Source: Candidatus Hydrogenedentota bacterium
GTDB taxonomy: Bacteria > Hydrogenedentota > Hydrogenedentia > Hydrogenedentales > SLHB01
DNA: 63,468 bases
Assembly (NCBI GenBank): GCA_020849535.1
Contig: JADLGB010000260.1
Location: 1 to 63,468, forward strand
Direction: 5' to 3'
Both the position numbers and the translations under genes were made by a program. Every line of letters starts with the position of its first letter. Position 1 is the first letter of the stretch. Positions 32,544 through 40,514 of this stretch are shown one piece after another. The notes below the pieces were generated by a model. That model searched no databases, was not told the origin of the DNA, and saw only the letters and a program-made list of their open reading frames with translations.

Positions 32544-34646
32544 GTGATTAGGCGAAAACTGGAACTTATCTACCTTCTCCCCTCGCGGTATGACGACGAC
32601 GGTTACGTACGCCGCTACTGGCGCGGGGTGTTACCCTCCAATACCTTGGCCTGCCTCAAAAGTCTCACTCTGGCCGCGGCCGAAGCGGGCGAACTGGGTC
32701 CGGACGTCGACGTGTCCGTCGAGATTTACGATGAAACGGTGCAGCGTTTGCCGCTGCGACAGATTATCAAGCGGCATCGGTCCGGTCACGGGCGGCTCGT
32801 GGTTGGGTTCGCCGGGGTCCAGAGCAACCAGTTCGCGCGCGCGCGGGATCTGGCCGTGCGGCTCCGCGATGAAGGTATACCGGTGATGATCGGTGGATTC
32901 CACGTCAGCGGAATTCTCTCGATGTTTGATGCGCCGTCCCCCGAGTTGCAGGCGCTGCTCGATCGCGGCGTCACCCTCGTGCGCGGCGAAGTCGAGTATC
33001 CGGGGGCGCTTGCGGAGATTCTGCGGGATGCGCTGGATGGCACGATGAAACCGATTTACAGCGTTTCGCCGCCCCCGGACATCCGCGACGCGGTGGTGCC
33101 TCAGCCCGATCCGGAGTACCTGAAACGCTTCGTGTTCCACAACATGGGGACCATCGACACCAGCCGCGGATGCCTGTTCAACTGTTCCTTCTGCACGATC
33201 ATCAACGTGCAGGGCCGCAAGATGCGCAGCCGTTCGGCGCAGTCTATCCTCGCGAGTATCGAGACCAACTACGAGCGGGGCATCAATGTCTATTTCTTCA
33301 CCGACGACAACTTCGCGCGCAGTCCCGTGTGGGAGGAAGTGCTGGCGGGCCTCATGCGCATGCGCGAACAGGGCCGCGACGTAAAATTCATGATGCAGGT
33401 GGACACCCAGGCCTGGAAGATTCCCGGCTTCATCGAGAAAGCCGAGGCGGCTGGATGTTACCTGGTCTTCGTCGGGATGGAATCCATCAACGCGGAGAAC
33501 CTCGCGTCCGTCGGCAAACGTCAGAACAAGGTATCCGAGTTCGCGAGCATGGTAGAGGCATGGCATAACGCGGGCGTCCTGGTGCATGTCGGTTACATCA
33601 TCGGATTCCCTCACGATACACCGGAATCTGTTGAACACGATATCGCGTTTCTGAAAGACAGCATCAAAGTCGATGAGGCGTCGTTCTTCATGCTGACGCC
33701 GCTGCCGGGCTCCCGCGACCACCACGACATGGTGGTTGCGCATGTGCCAATCGATGCGGACCTCAACAATCTCGACAGTTTTCATGAGACCTTCCGGCAC
33801 GGGCGCATGGCCCCCGGCGAATGGTATGCCACGTACCGCGCGGCCTGGGATGCCTTCTACAGCAAAGAGAACATCGTCAACATCCTCCTGCGCGTGCCGG
33901 ATGAGAAGTACTGGCAGGTCTTCTGGCTGAGCCTGTGGAATCGCTATGCCTCGCTCCAGGGGAGCCACCCGATGGTGACGGGCTGGGTCCGGTTCATGGC
34001 ACGCGACGAGCGGCGTCCCGAGTATCCACGAGAGAGCGTGCCGCGGTATGCAGTGCGACGCCTGAGGGATTGGGGACGTTTCGCCGCGTTGCTCGTGCGC
34101 TTGTTCTACGAGTTCCAGGAGATCTGGCTGTTGACGAGGAAGAAGAACGATCCGCGTTGGATTACGCTGGCCGATTTACGCACAAAGTGGGGCGAGGCCC
34201 GCTGCCGCCTGATGGAATGCGATTTGAGCGGACATCGTGACGCAGCAGTCGCGGAACTGCGCGCGCTGCTGACAGGGGCCTCCGAACGGCTGATGCAATT
34301 GAGCGATCGCGGGAAAACGCTCAGCGCTCGCGCGCGAAGAAGGCTGCGCGCAAAGGCGACGGAGATTGACGCATACGTGCGCTCCATCGACGTGCCCACC
34401 CCGACGTGGCAACAGATCGTCCAGGCCGAGCGTTACGTGAGCGAGAGTCTACTGGCTGGATACGAAGAGGTCGCCATTCGCTACGTAGCCCAGCGGCGCC
34501 GCTTCAACGCGTACCGGCATGAAGTCTGGACACGACTTATCAGCGGGAGGATCCTCACGCTCAACCTCTCCCCAATTCCGCGGCTGCTGTTGTTTGAAGT
34601 GGTCATGGGACTACGCTTTGGCGTGTCGTTTCTGGGGCGGTTCTAG
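32544..34646 (+). CDS. B12-binding-type radical SAM protein
   Basis: A 700-residue cytoplasmic enzyme. I take the GTG at 32544 as the start because GGGAG lies eight bases upstream and MIRRKLELIYLLPSRY fits the family. The N-terminal 170 residues form a cobalamin-binding-like Rossmann domain (VVGFAGVQSNQFARARDLA, VMIGGFHVSG) with no clear DxHxxG. The radical SAM core has C-x3-C-x2-C at residues 210-217 (CLFNCSFC), followed by VYFFTDDNF and MQVDTQAW. The C-terminal 250 residues are helical, basic and unlike the usual domains. The reaction cannot be told; related proteins methylate or rearrange lipids, cofactors or natural products. It ends at the edge of a repeat element. Confidence 0.88.
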   Translation: MIRRKLELIYLLPSRYDDDGYVRRYWRGVLPSNTLACLKSLTLAAAEAGELGPDVDVSVEIYDETVQRLPLRQIIKRHRSGHGRLVVGFAGVQSNQFARARDLAVRLRDEGIPVMIGGFHVSGILSMFDAPSPELQALLDRGVTLVRGEVEYPGALAEILRDALDGTMKPIYSVSPPPDIRDAVVPQPDPEYLKRFVFHNMGTIDTSRGCLFNCSFCTIINVQGRKMRSRSAQSILASIETNYERGINVYFFTDDNFARSPVWEEVLAGLMRMREQGRDVKFMMQVDTQAWKIPGFIEKAEAAGCYLVFVGMESINAENLASVGKRQNKVSEFASMVEAWHNAGVLVHVGYIIGFPHDTPESVEHDIAFLKDSIKVDEASFFMLTPLPGSRDHHDMVVAHVPIDADLNNLDSFHETFRHGRMAPGEWYATYRAAWDAFYSKENIVNILLRVPDEKYWQVFWLSLWNRYASLQGSHPMVTGWVRFMARDERRPEYPRESVPRYAVRRLRDWGRFAALLVRLFYEFQEIWLLTRKKNDPRWITLADLRTKWGEARCRLMECDLSGHRDAAVAELRALLTGASERLMQLSDRGKTLSARARRRLRAKATEIDAYVRSIDVPTPTWQQIVQAERYVSESLLAGYEEVAIRYVAQRRRFNAYRHEVWTRLISGRILTLNLSPIPRLLLFEVVMGLRFGVSFLGRF

Positions 34647-34693
34647 GACGAGCCCGTCCGCAAAGCGTGCAGAAGAGCAATCGGTACCCAGTA

Positions 34694-34842
34694 AAGACAC
34701 AGGCGAGGGCGCCTATGCCACACTCGCTTGCCCTTCCCGGAGTCTTTCTTTCTTCCCCCACAGTTTGCTACGAGCACAATGAATTTGAAGGGGTCTTCTT
34801 TTGGAGAAGGACGTGTGGCACAGGCGCCCTCGCCTGTGTCTT
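34694..34842. repeat. Inverted-repeat element, copy 1
   Basis: A non-coding element of about 149 bases that fills the gap between two convergent genes. The left arm (34694-34723) and right arm (34813-34842) are 30-base inverted repeats with one mismatch; the left arm begins AAGACACAGGCGAGGGCGCC. Arm ends touch the aminotransferase stop codon. Copy 2 with the same left arm lies at 40156-40313. Confidence 0.8.
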
Positions 34843-36392
34843 CACAAACCCTTCAGAACCGCCTCCATTTTTCCTGTGAAGAACCGGACCATCTCCTTCG
34901 TGGTGATCAGCGGCAGCTTGGTGAGCGCGCTGGGCGGGCACCCGGCCTTGTACGTCTGTACGCTGATGTCGAACCCGGCCTTGTTCAGCGCACCTGCGAA
35001 GGCTTTGGCCGGCGCGAGGTCGTGGAAGTAAATCCCGGCGAGATGACGGCGGCCTTCGATTGCGCTGATGAGCTGCGGATAGCGCTCCGCCAGATCGTGC
35101 AAGGCCGCCTCATATTCTTCACCGATTGCGCTGGTGACGTCCGCATTCGCTTCCGCCCAGCGCATCGTCACGAGGTAGGACAAGGACGCGAGTTCTTCCT
35201 GGCCGTTCGTCACGAGTGCGCCAAACTGAGGCAAATTGTCCATGGACGCATTGAACAGAATGCGTGACGCGGGATACTCGCCGCCCGGAAAGCCCTTGCC
35301 CACCGCCACGAACGTAGGCCTAATTCCGTATTCGCGGCAGAGGAAAAGCTGCGGACTCCAGATGCAGGACTGGATTTCATCTACGACCGTGGGGACATCG
35401 TTCTTCTTGCACAAGGCGTAGGCTCGTTTCACAAAGGATGGAGAAAGGCGTTTGCCCGCATAATTCATGAGGATCAGTTCGTGGAAGAGGCCAGCGATCT
35501 TGTACGGCCTCCTTTCATACTGTTTGAAAACCGATTCGAGTTCTTCCGTATTGTTGGGACGGACACTACGCACCAGCAGTCCGCCCTGCTTTTCCAATAA
35601 TCCACGCAGCTCGCCCCACATGCCACGCATGATTTGCGTGATTATCGTCGTGCCATGGTAGTTGGCCTGAAGTCCGCCTTCATCATCCCCCATCACGACG
35701 AGCACGGGAATGCGTCCCTTGTACTTGGGTTCGGGCGAATCGCCCTGGGCCTTGTAAAAACGCGCAAGGATCATCTTCAGCGCGGCTTCTGCTGCGAGGC
35801 TGCCGGTTTCCAGATTGAGCACGCGATTGGGCGTCGTGGCGCGTTTCGAGGCAATCAGCTTTTCGGCGGATGTTCCATAGGGCAGTCCCGCTGCTGCGCG
35901 CACTAACTCCATTTCGAGCAAGCGCGTGATGTGGGCCCGCGTGTTGTTGTGGGTGGCATTGGGAATGCCGAGAAGGCGCGCGTGGTCGATCAGTTGGTAC
36001 CCCGGAAAACTGTGACCCAGCGGCGCGTGGTAGTGCTCGCTCTTGGCGGTGAAGTAAAGCCGGCCATCTTCTCCGATGCGGAACGGTCCCAGCCCGGTGA
36101 GCGGCGCGGCGCTTGTCTTGGTATGCGCATTGAAACCCGCCGAAGAAGCCCCTCGCGCGGAAGTTTTGAGCGGCCTGGCAACCACTGCGCCGACCTTGTC
36201 CAAAAGGCGTACGCAGGCCGACTGGAGTGAGGCGGGATAGAAATCCACCTTCATGGACGCAAGCGATTTCAAAAAGGACTCGTCATCAATCGACAGTTGG
36301 GCACGCGACCTGCATACTGCATCGGTGTAGGCACGACCAAGAAGGTCTTTGAGACTGAGGCGAACGGGGACGAAAGGTGTTACAACACGCAT
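34842..36392 (-). CDS. Atypical class III (PLP) aminotransferase
   Basis: A 516-residue protein. The fold-type I core is clear: ETGSLAAEAALKMILARFYK, VVDEIQSCIWSP with Asp338 that would contact the PLP nitrogen, and VAVGKGFPGGEYPAS with Lys366 as the PLP lysine. The N-terminal 150 residues are not the usual class III start, and the protein is about 70-100 residues longer than typical members. Class III enzymes transfer amino groups from omega-amines or amino acids. The N-terminal part carries SIDDESFLKSLASMKVDFYP, which I do not recognise. Its stop lies inside the repeat element at 34694-34842. The substrate is not predictable. Confidence 0.85.
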   Translation of the reverse strand: MRVVTPFVPVRLSLKDLLGRAYTDAVCRSRAQLSIDDESFLKSLASMKVDFYPASLQSACVRLLDKVGAVVARPLKTSARGASSAGFNAHTKTSAAPLTGLGPFRIGEDGRLYFTAKSEHYHAPLGHSFPGYQLIDHARLLGIPNATHNNTRAHITRLLEMELVRAAAGLPYGTSAEKLIASKRATTPNRVLNLETGSLAAEAALKMILARFYKAQGDSPEPKYKGRIPVLVVMGDDEGGLQANYHGTTIITQIMRGMWGELRGLLEKQGGLLVRSVRPNNTEELESVFKQYERRPYKIAGLFHELILMNYAGKRLSPSFVKRAYALCKKNDVPTVVDEIQSCIWSPQLFLCREYGIRPTFVAVGKGFPGGEYPASRILFNASMDNLPQFGALVTNGQEELASLSYLVTMRWAEANADVTSAIGEEYEAALHDLAERYPQLISAIEGRRHLAGIYFHDLAPAKAFAGALNKAGFDISVQTYKAGCPPSALTKLPLITTKEMVRFFTGKMEAVLKGL

Positions 36393-36458
36393 TACCGGAA
36401 ATCCTATAGTGCTGACGCAAATCGGGCATGAGACCTAGCGATTGTAGCAGAAAGGCGG

Positions 36459-36488
36459 CGGGGCGCGATTCAAACGCGAGGCGCCCCG
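36459..36488 (-). terminator. Weak hairpin after the PIN-like nuclease gene
   Basis: CGGGGCGC (36459-36466) pairs with GCGCCCCG (36481-36488). It lies 16-46 bases past the minus-strand stop at 36505. A T-run is poor (CCTTTC), so the terminator is uncertain. Confidence 0.4.
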
Positions 36489-36504
36489 TGAAAGTGAGCC
36501 AATC

Positions 36505-37104
36505 TCAGAAGTGATACGAAAGGACCTTGTTCGCCTCAGTGACCAGTTTCTCCGTAAACAGCATCTCGACGAGCGCTTCGACCTCGGCGTCTGTGAGCCG
36601 CTTCTGGAACATGGCGGCGATATTGCGCGTGAGGGTGGTCCGCTTGCGGGGGCGTCCTCTCTTCTCAATCTTGGTTAGGTTATCGTAGACCTTCTTGAAG
36701 TTGGGGTCCGCATAGGCCACCTCGGCGGCGGCCAACTCCTGCTGATTGTTCACGCGTCGGCACGAGATGCCCTGCGTGGTGAGATGGCGGATGAGCGGGT
36801 CGAATCCTTTGTCGCGCGTCAGGATGATATAGTCCGCAGCGGGTAAGCGCGTGATTTCCTTGCCGAGGTAAAACGCGATGTGGAAGTCGAGTGCGTTGCT
36901 GCCGTTCCCGGCGATCTTGATCCACTCCAGGCGGGAACCGAGATCCTGGGCCTGTTTGGCGAGTTCAAACGGCACGCTCTTCTGCGAATCCCCGACAAAT
37001 ATCTTGACGAGCGCGCTGGCCGGCAGACCCGAGAGATCGACCTTCTGCACGTTTTCATAGTCCACAAGCAGGACGGACTCATTCTCTTCAGTCAAAGAAG
37101 ACAT
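36505..37104 (-). CDS. PIN/NYN-like domain protein with an AT-hook linker
   Basis: A 199-residue protein. The N-terminal 130 residues match a PIN-like nuclease fold: VLLVDYENVQKVDL carries the first acidic pair, GNGSNALDFHIAFYLG the middle Asp, and YIILTRDKGFDPLIRHL the third acidic site (D-K-G-F-D). This is the NYN/PIN pattern for RNA or DNA cleavage. Next is KRGRPRKRTTL, an AT-hook-like basic tract, and a C-terminal helical domain (MFQKRLTDAEVEALVEMLFT). I start at 37104 since GGAG is six bases upstream; a longer frame to 37155 is possible. No antitoxin gene adjoins it, so a toxin-antitoxin role is not supported. Confidence 0.8.
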   Translation of the reverse strand: MSSLTEENESVLLVDYENVQKVDLSGLPASALVKIFVGDSQKSVPFELAKQAQDLGSRLEWIKIAGNGSNALDFHIAFYLGKEITRLPAADYIILTRDKGFDPLIRHLTTQGISCRRVNNQQELAAAEVAYADPNFKKVYDNLTKIEKRGRPRKRTTLTRNIAAMFQKRLTDAEVEALVEMLFTEKLVTEANKVLSYHF

Positions 37105-37207
37105 TGACAACTCCTGACGTGTCTCCCGCATCCCAAACGTTGGTCTGGGATTCAACGGTACTCACTATGGCACGCACCCCGCCCGAGGTCAAACGGCCCG
37201 GCAGCAC

Positions 37208-38224
37208 CTAGGGCAACGGGGCAAGCGTCACCAAGTATTCGGACTGGCCGGCGGAATAGGAGACGTCCCTGTCCGCGTACCCCGGGGCCTGCACACGAAT
37301 GTATGCGGTGTGCTCCGGCGAGAACGAGTCTGTAGCGAACACGCCATGCTCGTCCGTGACGCCAATCAATCCGCCTTGGGTGGCCGTCGGAAAATGGATC
37401 ACGTGGCTAACGCTTGCCCCCGCGATAGGGTGACCGGTTTTCGAATCTGACACCACGAGTTTCAATGGTACCGTGATGCGCCGATGATAGACGAGTATCG
37501 CGTGCTCGCCACGGAGACGCATCGGCAGAACCGAAGTCAAATAATGAGGGTGTGGCGCAATGTGCCGGCCATTCTGAATTTCAAATGAGTAGACGAAGTC
37601 CCCCGCATTCGGGAGCGTGAACACTCCCCGCTCATCCGTCTTGAATGAACCCACGGAGACCTCCGCCCCAAACCCAGTGTGGCTCAATGCGCCGAGGTCG
37701 ACCAACACCCGGACGGAAGCCTCTGCAACGTCCAGGCCCCAGTCGTCCTTCACGAGAATTCGAACTTCACGCGACTCGGGCGGGCTCACCTTCCATGTGA
37801 GGTTTTGGCCGCTGGCAAGCACCTGTCGCTGCCCATAATTCCAGTTGTCCGGCTCCCGATAATCGAAGAGTTTGAGATACCACTCTGCCCCCGCAATTGG
37901 TGAGCCTTCCACGGACCATATATAGAGGTCAGACAGGGCCCACGGACGATCCTCTGGAGCAAGCAGGAAGCGATAGACGCCATATCCGCGGTCCCCGTCG
38001 CGTTCTGCGGGGCGGCCCTCGAAGTTCACCAGGAGATGACCGTCCGCCCCCGTCTCGCCAATGGCTTCCACGCTGATGGACGGGCGCTCGAGCTGGGCCT
38101 GAAGGACGGGGATTCCCGGCAGAGGGACTCCCTCCGGAGAGGTTACGACGATTTCCAAGGAGGGCCCCGCGGCCCCCGCGGCGAAGGGGCCACTCACGAC
38201 CAGCAAGCAGGCAAACCAAATCAT
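37208..38224 (-). CDS. Exported beta-sandwich repeat protein (CarboxypepD_reg-like)
   Basis: A 338-residue secreted protein. I start at 38224 because GGGGA lies eight bases upstream and the first residues (MIWFACLLVVSGPFAAGAAG) are a signal peptide; the frame is open much further upstream but those residues look non-coding. Three beta-sandwich domains follow with the regulatory-like pattern: VTSPEGVPLPGIPVLQAQL, VKDDWGLDVAEASVRVLVD and VSDSKTGHPIAGASVSHVI, each ending with a GxFxL/GVFATD strand. It is the smaller cousin of the repeat protein at 23857-26781. Probably a surface or periplasmic binding protein; no enzymatic motif. Confidence 0.78.
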   Translation of the reverse strand: MIWFACLLVVSGPFAAGAAGPSLEIVVTSPEGVPLPGIPVLQAQLERPSISVEAIGETGADGHLLVNFEGRPAERDGDRGYGVYRFLLAPEDRPWALSDLYIWSVEGSPIAGAEWYLKLFDYREPDNWNYGQRQVLASGQNLTWKVSPPESREVRILVKDDWGLDVAEASVRVLVDLGALSHTGFGAEVSVGSFKTDERGVFTLPNAGDFVYSFEIQNGRHIAPHPHYLTSVLPMRLRGEHAILVYHRRITVPLKLVVSDSKTGHPIAGASVSHVIHFPTATQGGLIGVTDEHGVFATDSFSPEHTAYIRVQAPGYADRDVSYSAGQSEYLVTLAPLP

Positions 38225-38739
38225 ATCCGCATTCCCCATGGAAGAATGGAGCCGATGTGCGTCTATCCTGACACGGAGCCGGTCAATAGGGCAACGGCCA
38301 CCCGCGCCGTGGAAGAGAACAGGCTCACCCGTCTTTTGGTGGTTGATCCCGCGACCAAAGATACAGTTGCAGCAAGATTCAGGGCAGACACACTTTTGGC
38401 GCATTGGCTTTCGGCAGAAATGGCCGAACGAAATCGTGTGCATTGAGTAGGGCGGGATTTGTTCCCGCCCTCTTGACAAATCGGGCAGGGACGGCGGCCC
38501 TCCCAGTTGGACGTCACCCTTATGCAAATCCATGGTCGACTTTCCTGCAATACGGAGAAGGGGAAGCAAGAAGGCGGGAACAGATCCCGCCAACATGCGA
38601 TTGCCTTGGAGCAACCGCACGGTTGCAACCTTGAGTCCCGGTCTTTACACTACAGCACCGGGAGATTCCCGCCGGGGCAGGGTACACTGCTTTGTCAAAC
38701 CTATTGAGTAGCCGGTGCGGGCCGGCGCAGGGGTAAATC
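38225..38739. other. Hairpin-bearing intergenic region between divergent genes
   Basis: A 515-base gap without a convincing gene. It holds two related stem-loops in opposite orientation: GGGCGGGA/TCCCGCCC at 38450-38470 and GGCGGGA/TCCCGCC at 38573-38591. The reverse complement of the first (GGGCGGGAACAAATCCCGCC) differs from the second by one base in the loop. The promoters for the two flanking genes must lie here; TTGACA at 38473-38478 has no good -10. Confidence 0.55.
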
Positions 38740-40047
38740 ATGTCTGAAACAAACGCTGGAAAAATGCGATGGTATGCCGGCCTCACGAAGTACCATTATC
38801 TTGTACTGACGGTGGCCTGCCTGGGGTGGTCCTTCGATACGATGGACCAATGGCTGTTCGTGTTCTCCAAGCAGCATGCGATTACCAGTCTGCTGGGAGA
38901 AGCGGGCACACCGGAACTTGTCGCCTGGTACAACGGACTGCTCACGGCAATCATGATGATTGGCTGGGCGACGGGCGGCTTGGTGTTCGGTATGTATGGC
39001 GACCGCCTGGGACGCACCAAGACGATGGCGCTGACCATTCTCATTTACGCCGGGTTCACCGGCCTCAGCGCGTTTTCTTGGGACATTTTCAGTTTCGCGA
39101 CGTTCCGCTTCCTCACGGGCCTGGGCATTGGCGGGGAATTTGCCGCGGGCGCGGCACTGGTGGCAGAGTCGCTGCCGGCCCACTCAAGGCCAACCGCGCT
39201 TGGCGTTGTCCAAGGCACATCGGCACTGGGCAATATCGGCGCAGGGCTCATCAACCTGGGAATGTCGTCTCACATGTCCACCGACACCGCGTGGCGCTGG
39301 ATGTTCGCGGTAGGCTTCCTGCCCGCGCTGTTGGTTGCCGTTATCATCTTCTTCATCTCCGAACCCGAGCAATGGAAGCACGCACGTGCGCGCGCCAATG
39401 AAGGCAAGGAACGGGTCGGCTCGATGGGAGACCTCTTCAGGGATCCGGTGATTCGACGAAACACCCTCGTTGCGCTGACACTCGCTTCAGTGGGTGTTAT
39501 TGGCTTCTGGGGAATCGGCACCTGGACTCCCGAACTGTATCGCGCCGTCTTCAATCCCGAGAACGATCCGGCTCTCAAGGCTATGGTCGAGAAGCAGGTC
39601 AGTTACGTGGGCATGGCCCAGAACTTCGGTGGCTTCTTTGGGGCGATTTGTTTCGCCTGGATCGCGCAGGCGATCGGACGGCGGCCAGCCTTTGCGGTGG
39701 CGCTGTTGTCCTGCCTCGTGGTTATCCCCATCACCGTCTTCTTCACAGACACCTTCGCCAAGGCGATCGTGCTGTTCTTCTGCCTGGGCTTCGTGCTGTT
39801 GCTGCTGCTGGGCGGGTTCGCGGTCTACTTCCCGGAACTGTTCCCGACGCGCCTGCGCTCGACCGGTACGGGCTTCTGCTACAACGTGGCCCGCTTTGTG
39901 ACAGCCGCCGGCGTGCTGGTTTCGGGCAGCTTGGCCAAGAACTTTGGCTACGTGAATTCGGCCCTGCTCATGTGCGGCATTTTCATCATCGGGCTGATGG
40001 TTCTGCCCTTGGCCCCGGAGACGAGGAACAAGCCATTGCCTGAGTAA
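38740..40047 (+). CDS. Major facilitator superfamily transporter
   Basis: A 435-residue, twelve-helix permease paralogous to the one at 19993-21264. Signatures: LGWSFDTMDQWLFVFSKQHA in helix 1, MYGDRLGRTKTMAL between helices 2 and 3, and LGIGGEFAAGAALVAESLPA in helix 4. The C-terminus (APETRNKPLPE) matches the other MFS protein. Length and motifs are typical of the sialic-acid/sugar-acid MFS group. The preceding region has GGGG a few bases before the ATG. It has its own terminator. The flanking GH67-like gene is convergent and may act on a related substrate. Confidence 0.9.
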   Translation: MSETNAGKMRWYAGLTKYHYLVLTVACLGWSFDTMDQWLFVFSKQHAITSLLGEAGTPELVAWYNGLLTAIMMIGWATGGLVFGMYGDRLGRTKTMALTILIYAGFTGLSAFSWDIFSFATFRFLTGLGIGGEFAAGAALVAESLPAHSRPTALGVVQGTSALGNIGAGLINLGMSSHMSTDTAWRWMFAVGFLPALLVAVIIFFISEPEQWKHARARANEGKERVGSMGDLFRDPVIRRNTLVALTLASVGVIGFWGIGTWTPELYRAVFNPENDPALKAMVEKQVSYVGMAQNFGGFFGAICFAWIAQAIGRRPAFAVALLSCLVVIPITVFFTDTFAKAIVLFFCLGFVLLLLLGGFAVYFPELFPTRLRSTGTGFCYNVARFVTAAGVLVSGSLAKNFGYVNSALLMCGIFIIGLMVLPLAPETRNKPLPE

Positions 40048-40072
40048 GGTCCCATTCGAGTAAACACTTCAA

Positions 40073-40108
40073 CCGGGCGGCGCGCGATGCGTCGCCCGGT
40101 TTCTTCTT
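40073..40108 (+). terminator. Intrinsic terminator of the MFS gene
   Basis: An 11-bp stem (CCGGGCGGCGC at 40073-40083; GCGTCGCCCGG at 40089-40099, one G-U pair) with a 5-base loop, followed by TTTCTTCTT (40100-40108). Confidence 0.85.
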
Positions 40109-40155
40109 GAGGAAACGAGAGTGGCGAGCATCGCGATCTCATCCAGGAGAAGACG

Positions 40156-40313
40156 AAGACACAGGCGAGGGCGCCTATGCCACACGTGCTTGCCCTGCCA
40201 GGCGATGTTCCTCCTCTTTCTGGGGAAACTGGTTTGCCTGGAGACCTTCGAGTTTCGAGCACGAATTGTAGGGGAAATAGACGTGTGGCTCAGTCGCCCT
40301 CGGCTGTGCTCTT
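40156..40313. repeat. Inverted-repeat element, copy 2
   Basis: Shares a 30-base left arm (40156-40185) that is identical to that of the element at 34694. The right arm (40283-40313) is a degenerate inverted copy (GTGTGGCTCAGTCGCCCTCG). The interior keeps similarity, for example CGAGCAC near 40257 and a GCTTGCCCT start. It lies 50 bases past the MFS terminator. Confidence 0.75.
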
Positions 40314-40514
40314 CATGGCACATGGGCTTTGGGTCAGGGAAGAGGCCATTTGTGTAGACCGCAGGCAAGCCTGCTCGATCAAAGCAGCGGCAAGCCGCCG
40401 CACTCCAAAAGGCAACGTCCCTCCCCGTGAACGGGGAGGGCTGGGGAGGGGCTCTTCCTCAAGGCACGACTGCCTATCAGATCACGGATTCAGCCGAATC
40501 GGTACTCGATCTTC
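40314..40514. other. Intergenic stretch with a GC-rich hairpin
   Basis: CCCTCCCCGT-GA-ACGGGGAGGG (40419-40440) is a perfect 10-bp stem with a 2-base loop; a related GGGGAGGGGC follows at 40443. No coding sequence is seen. It is close to the stop of the GH67-like gene and may serve as its transcript end. Confidence 0.5.

Noticed and set aside
32631..33968. Minus-strand open frame of 445 codons opposite the radical SAM gene
   Set aside because: Shadow frame; no motif and no promoter.
36505..37104. Toxin-antitoxin system
   Set aside because: No small partner gene is adjacent to the PIN-like gene.
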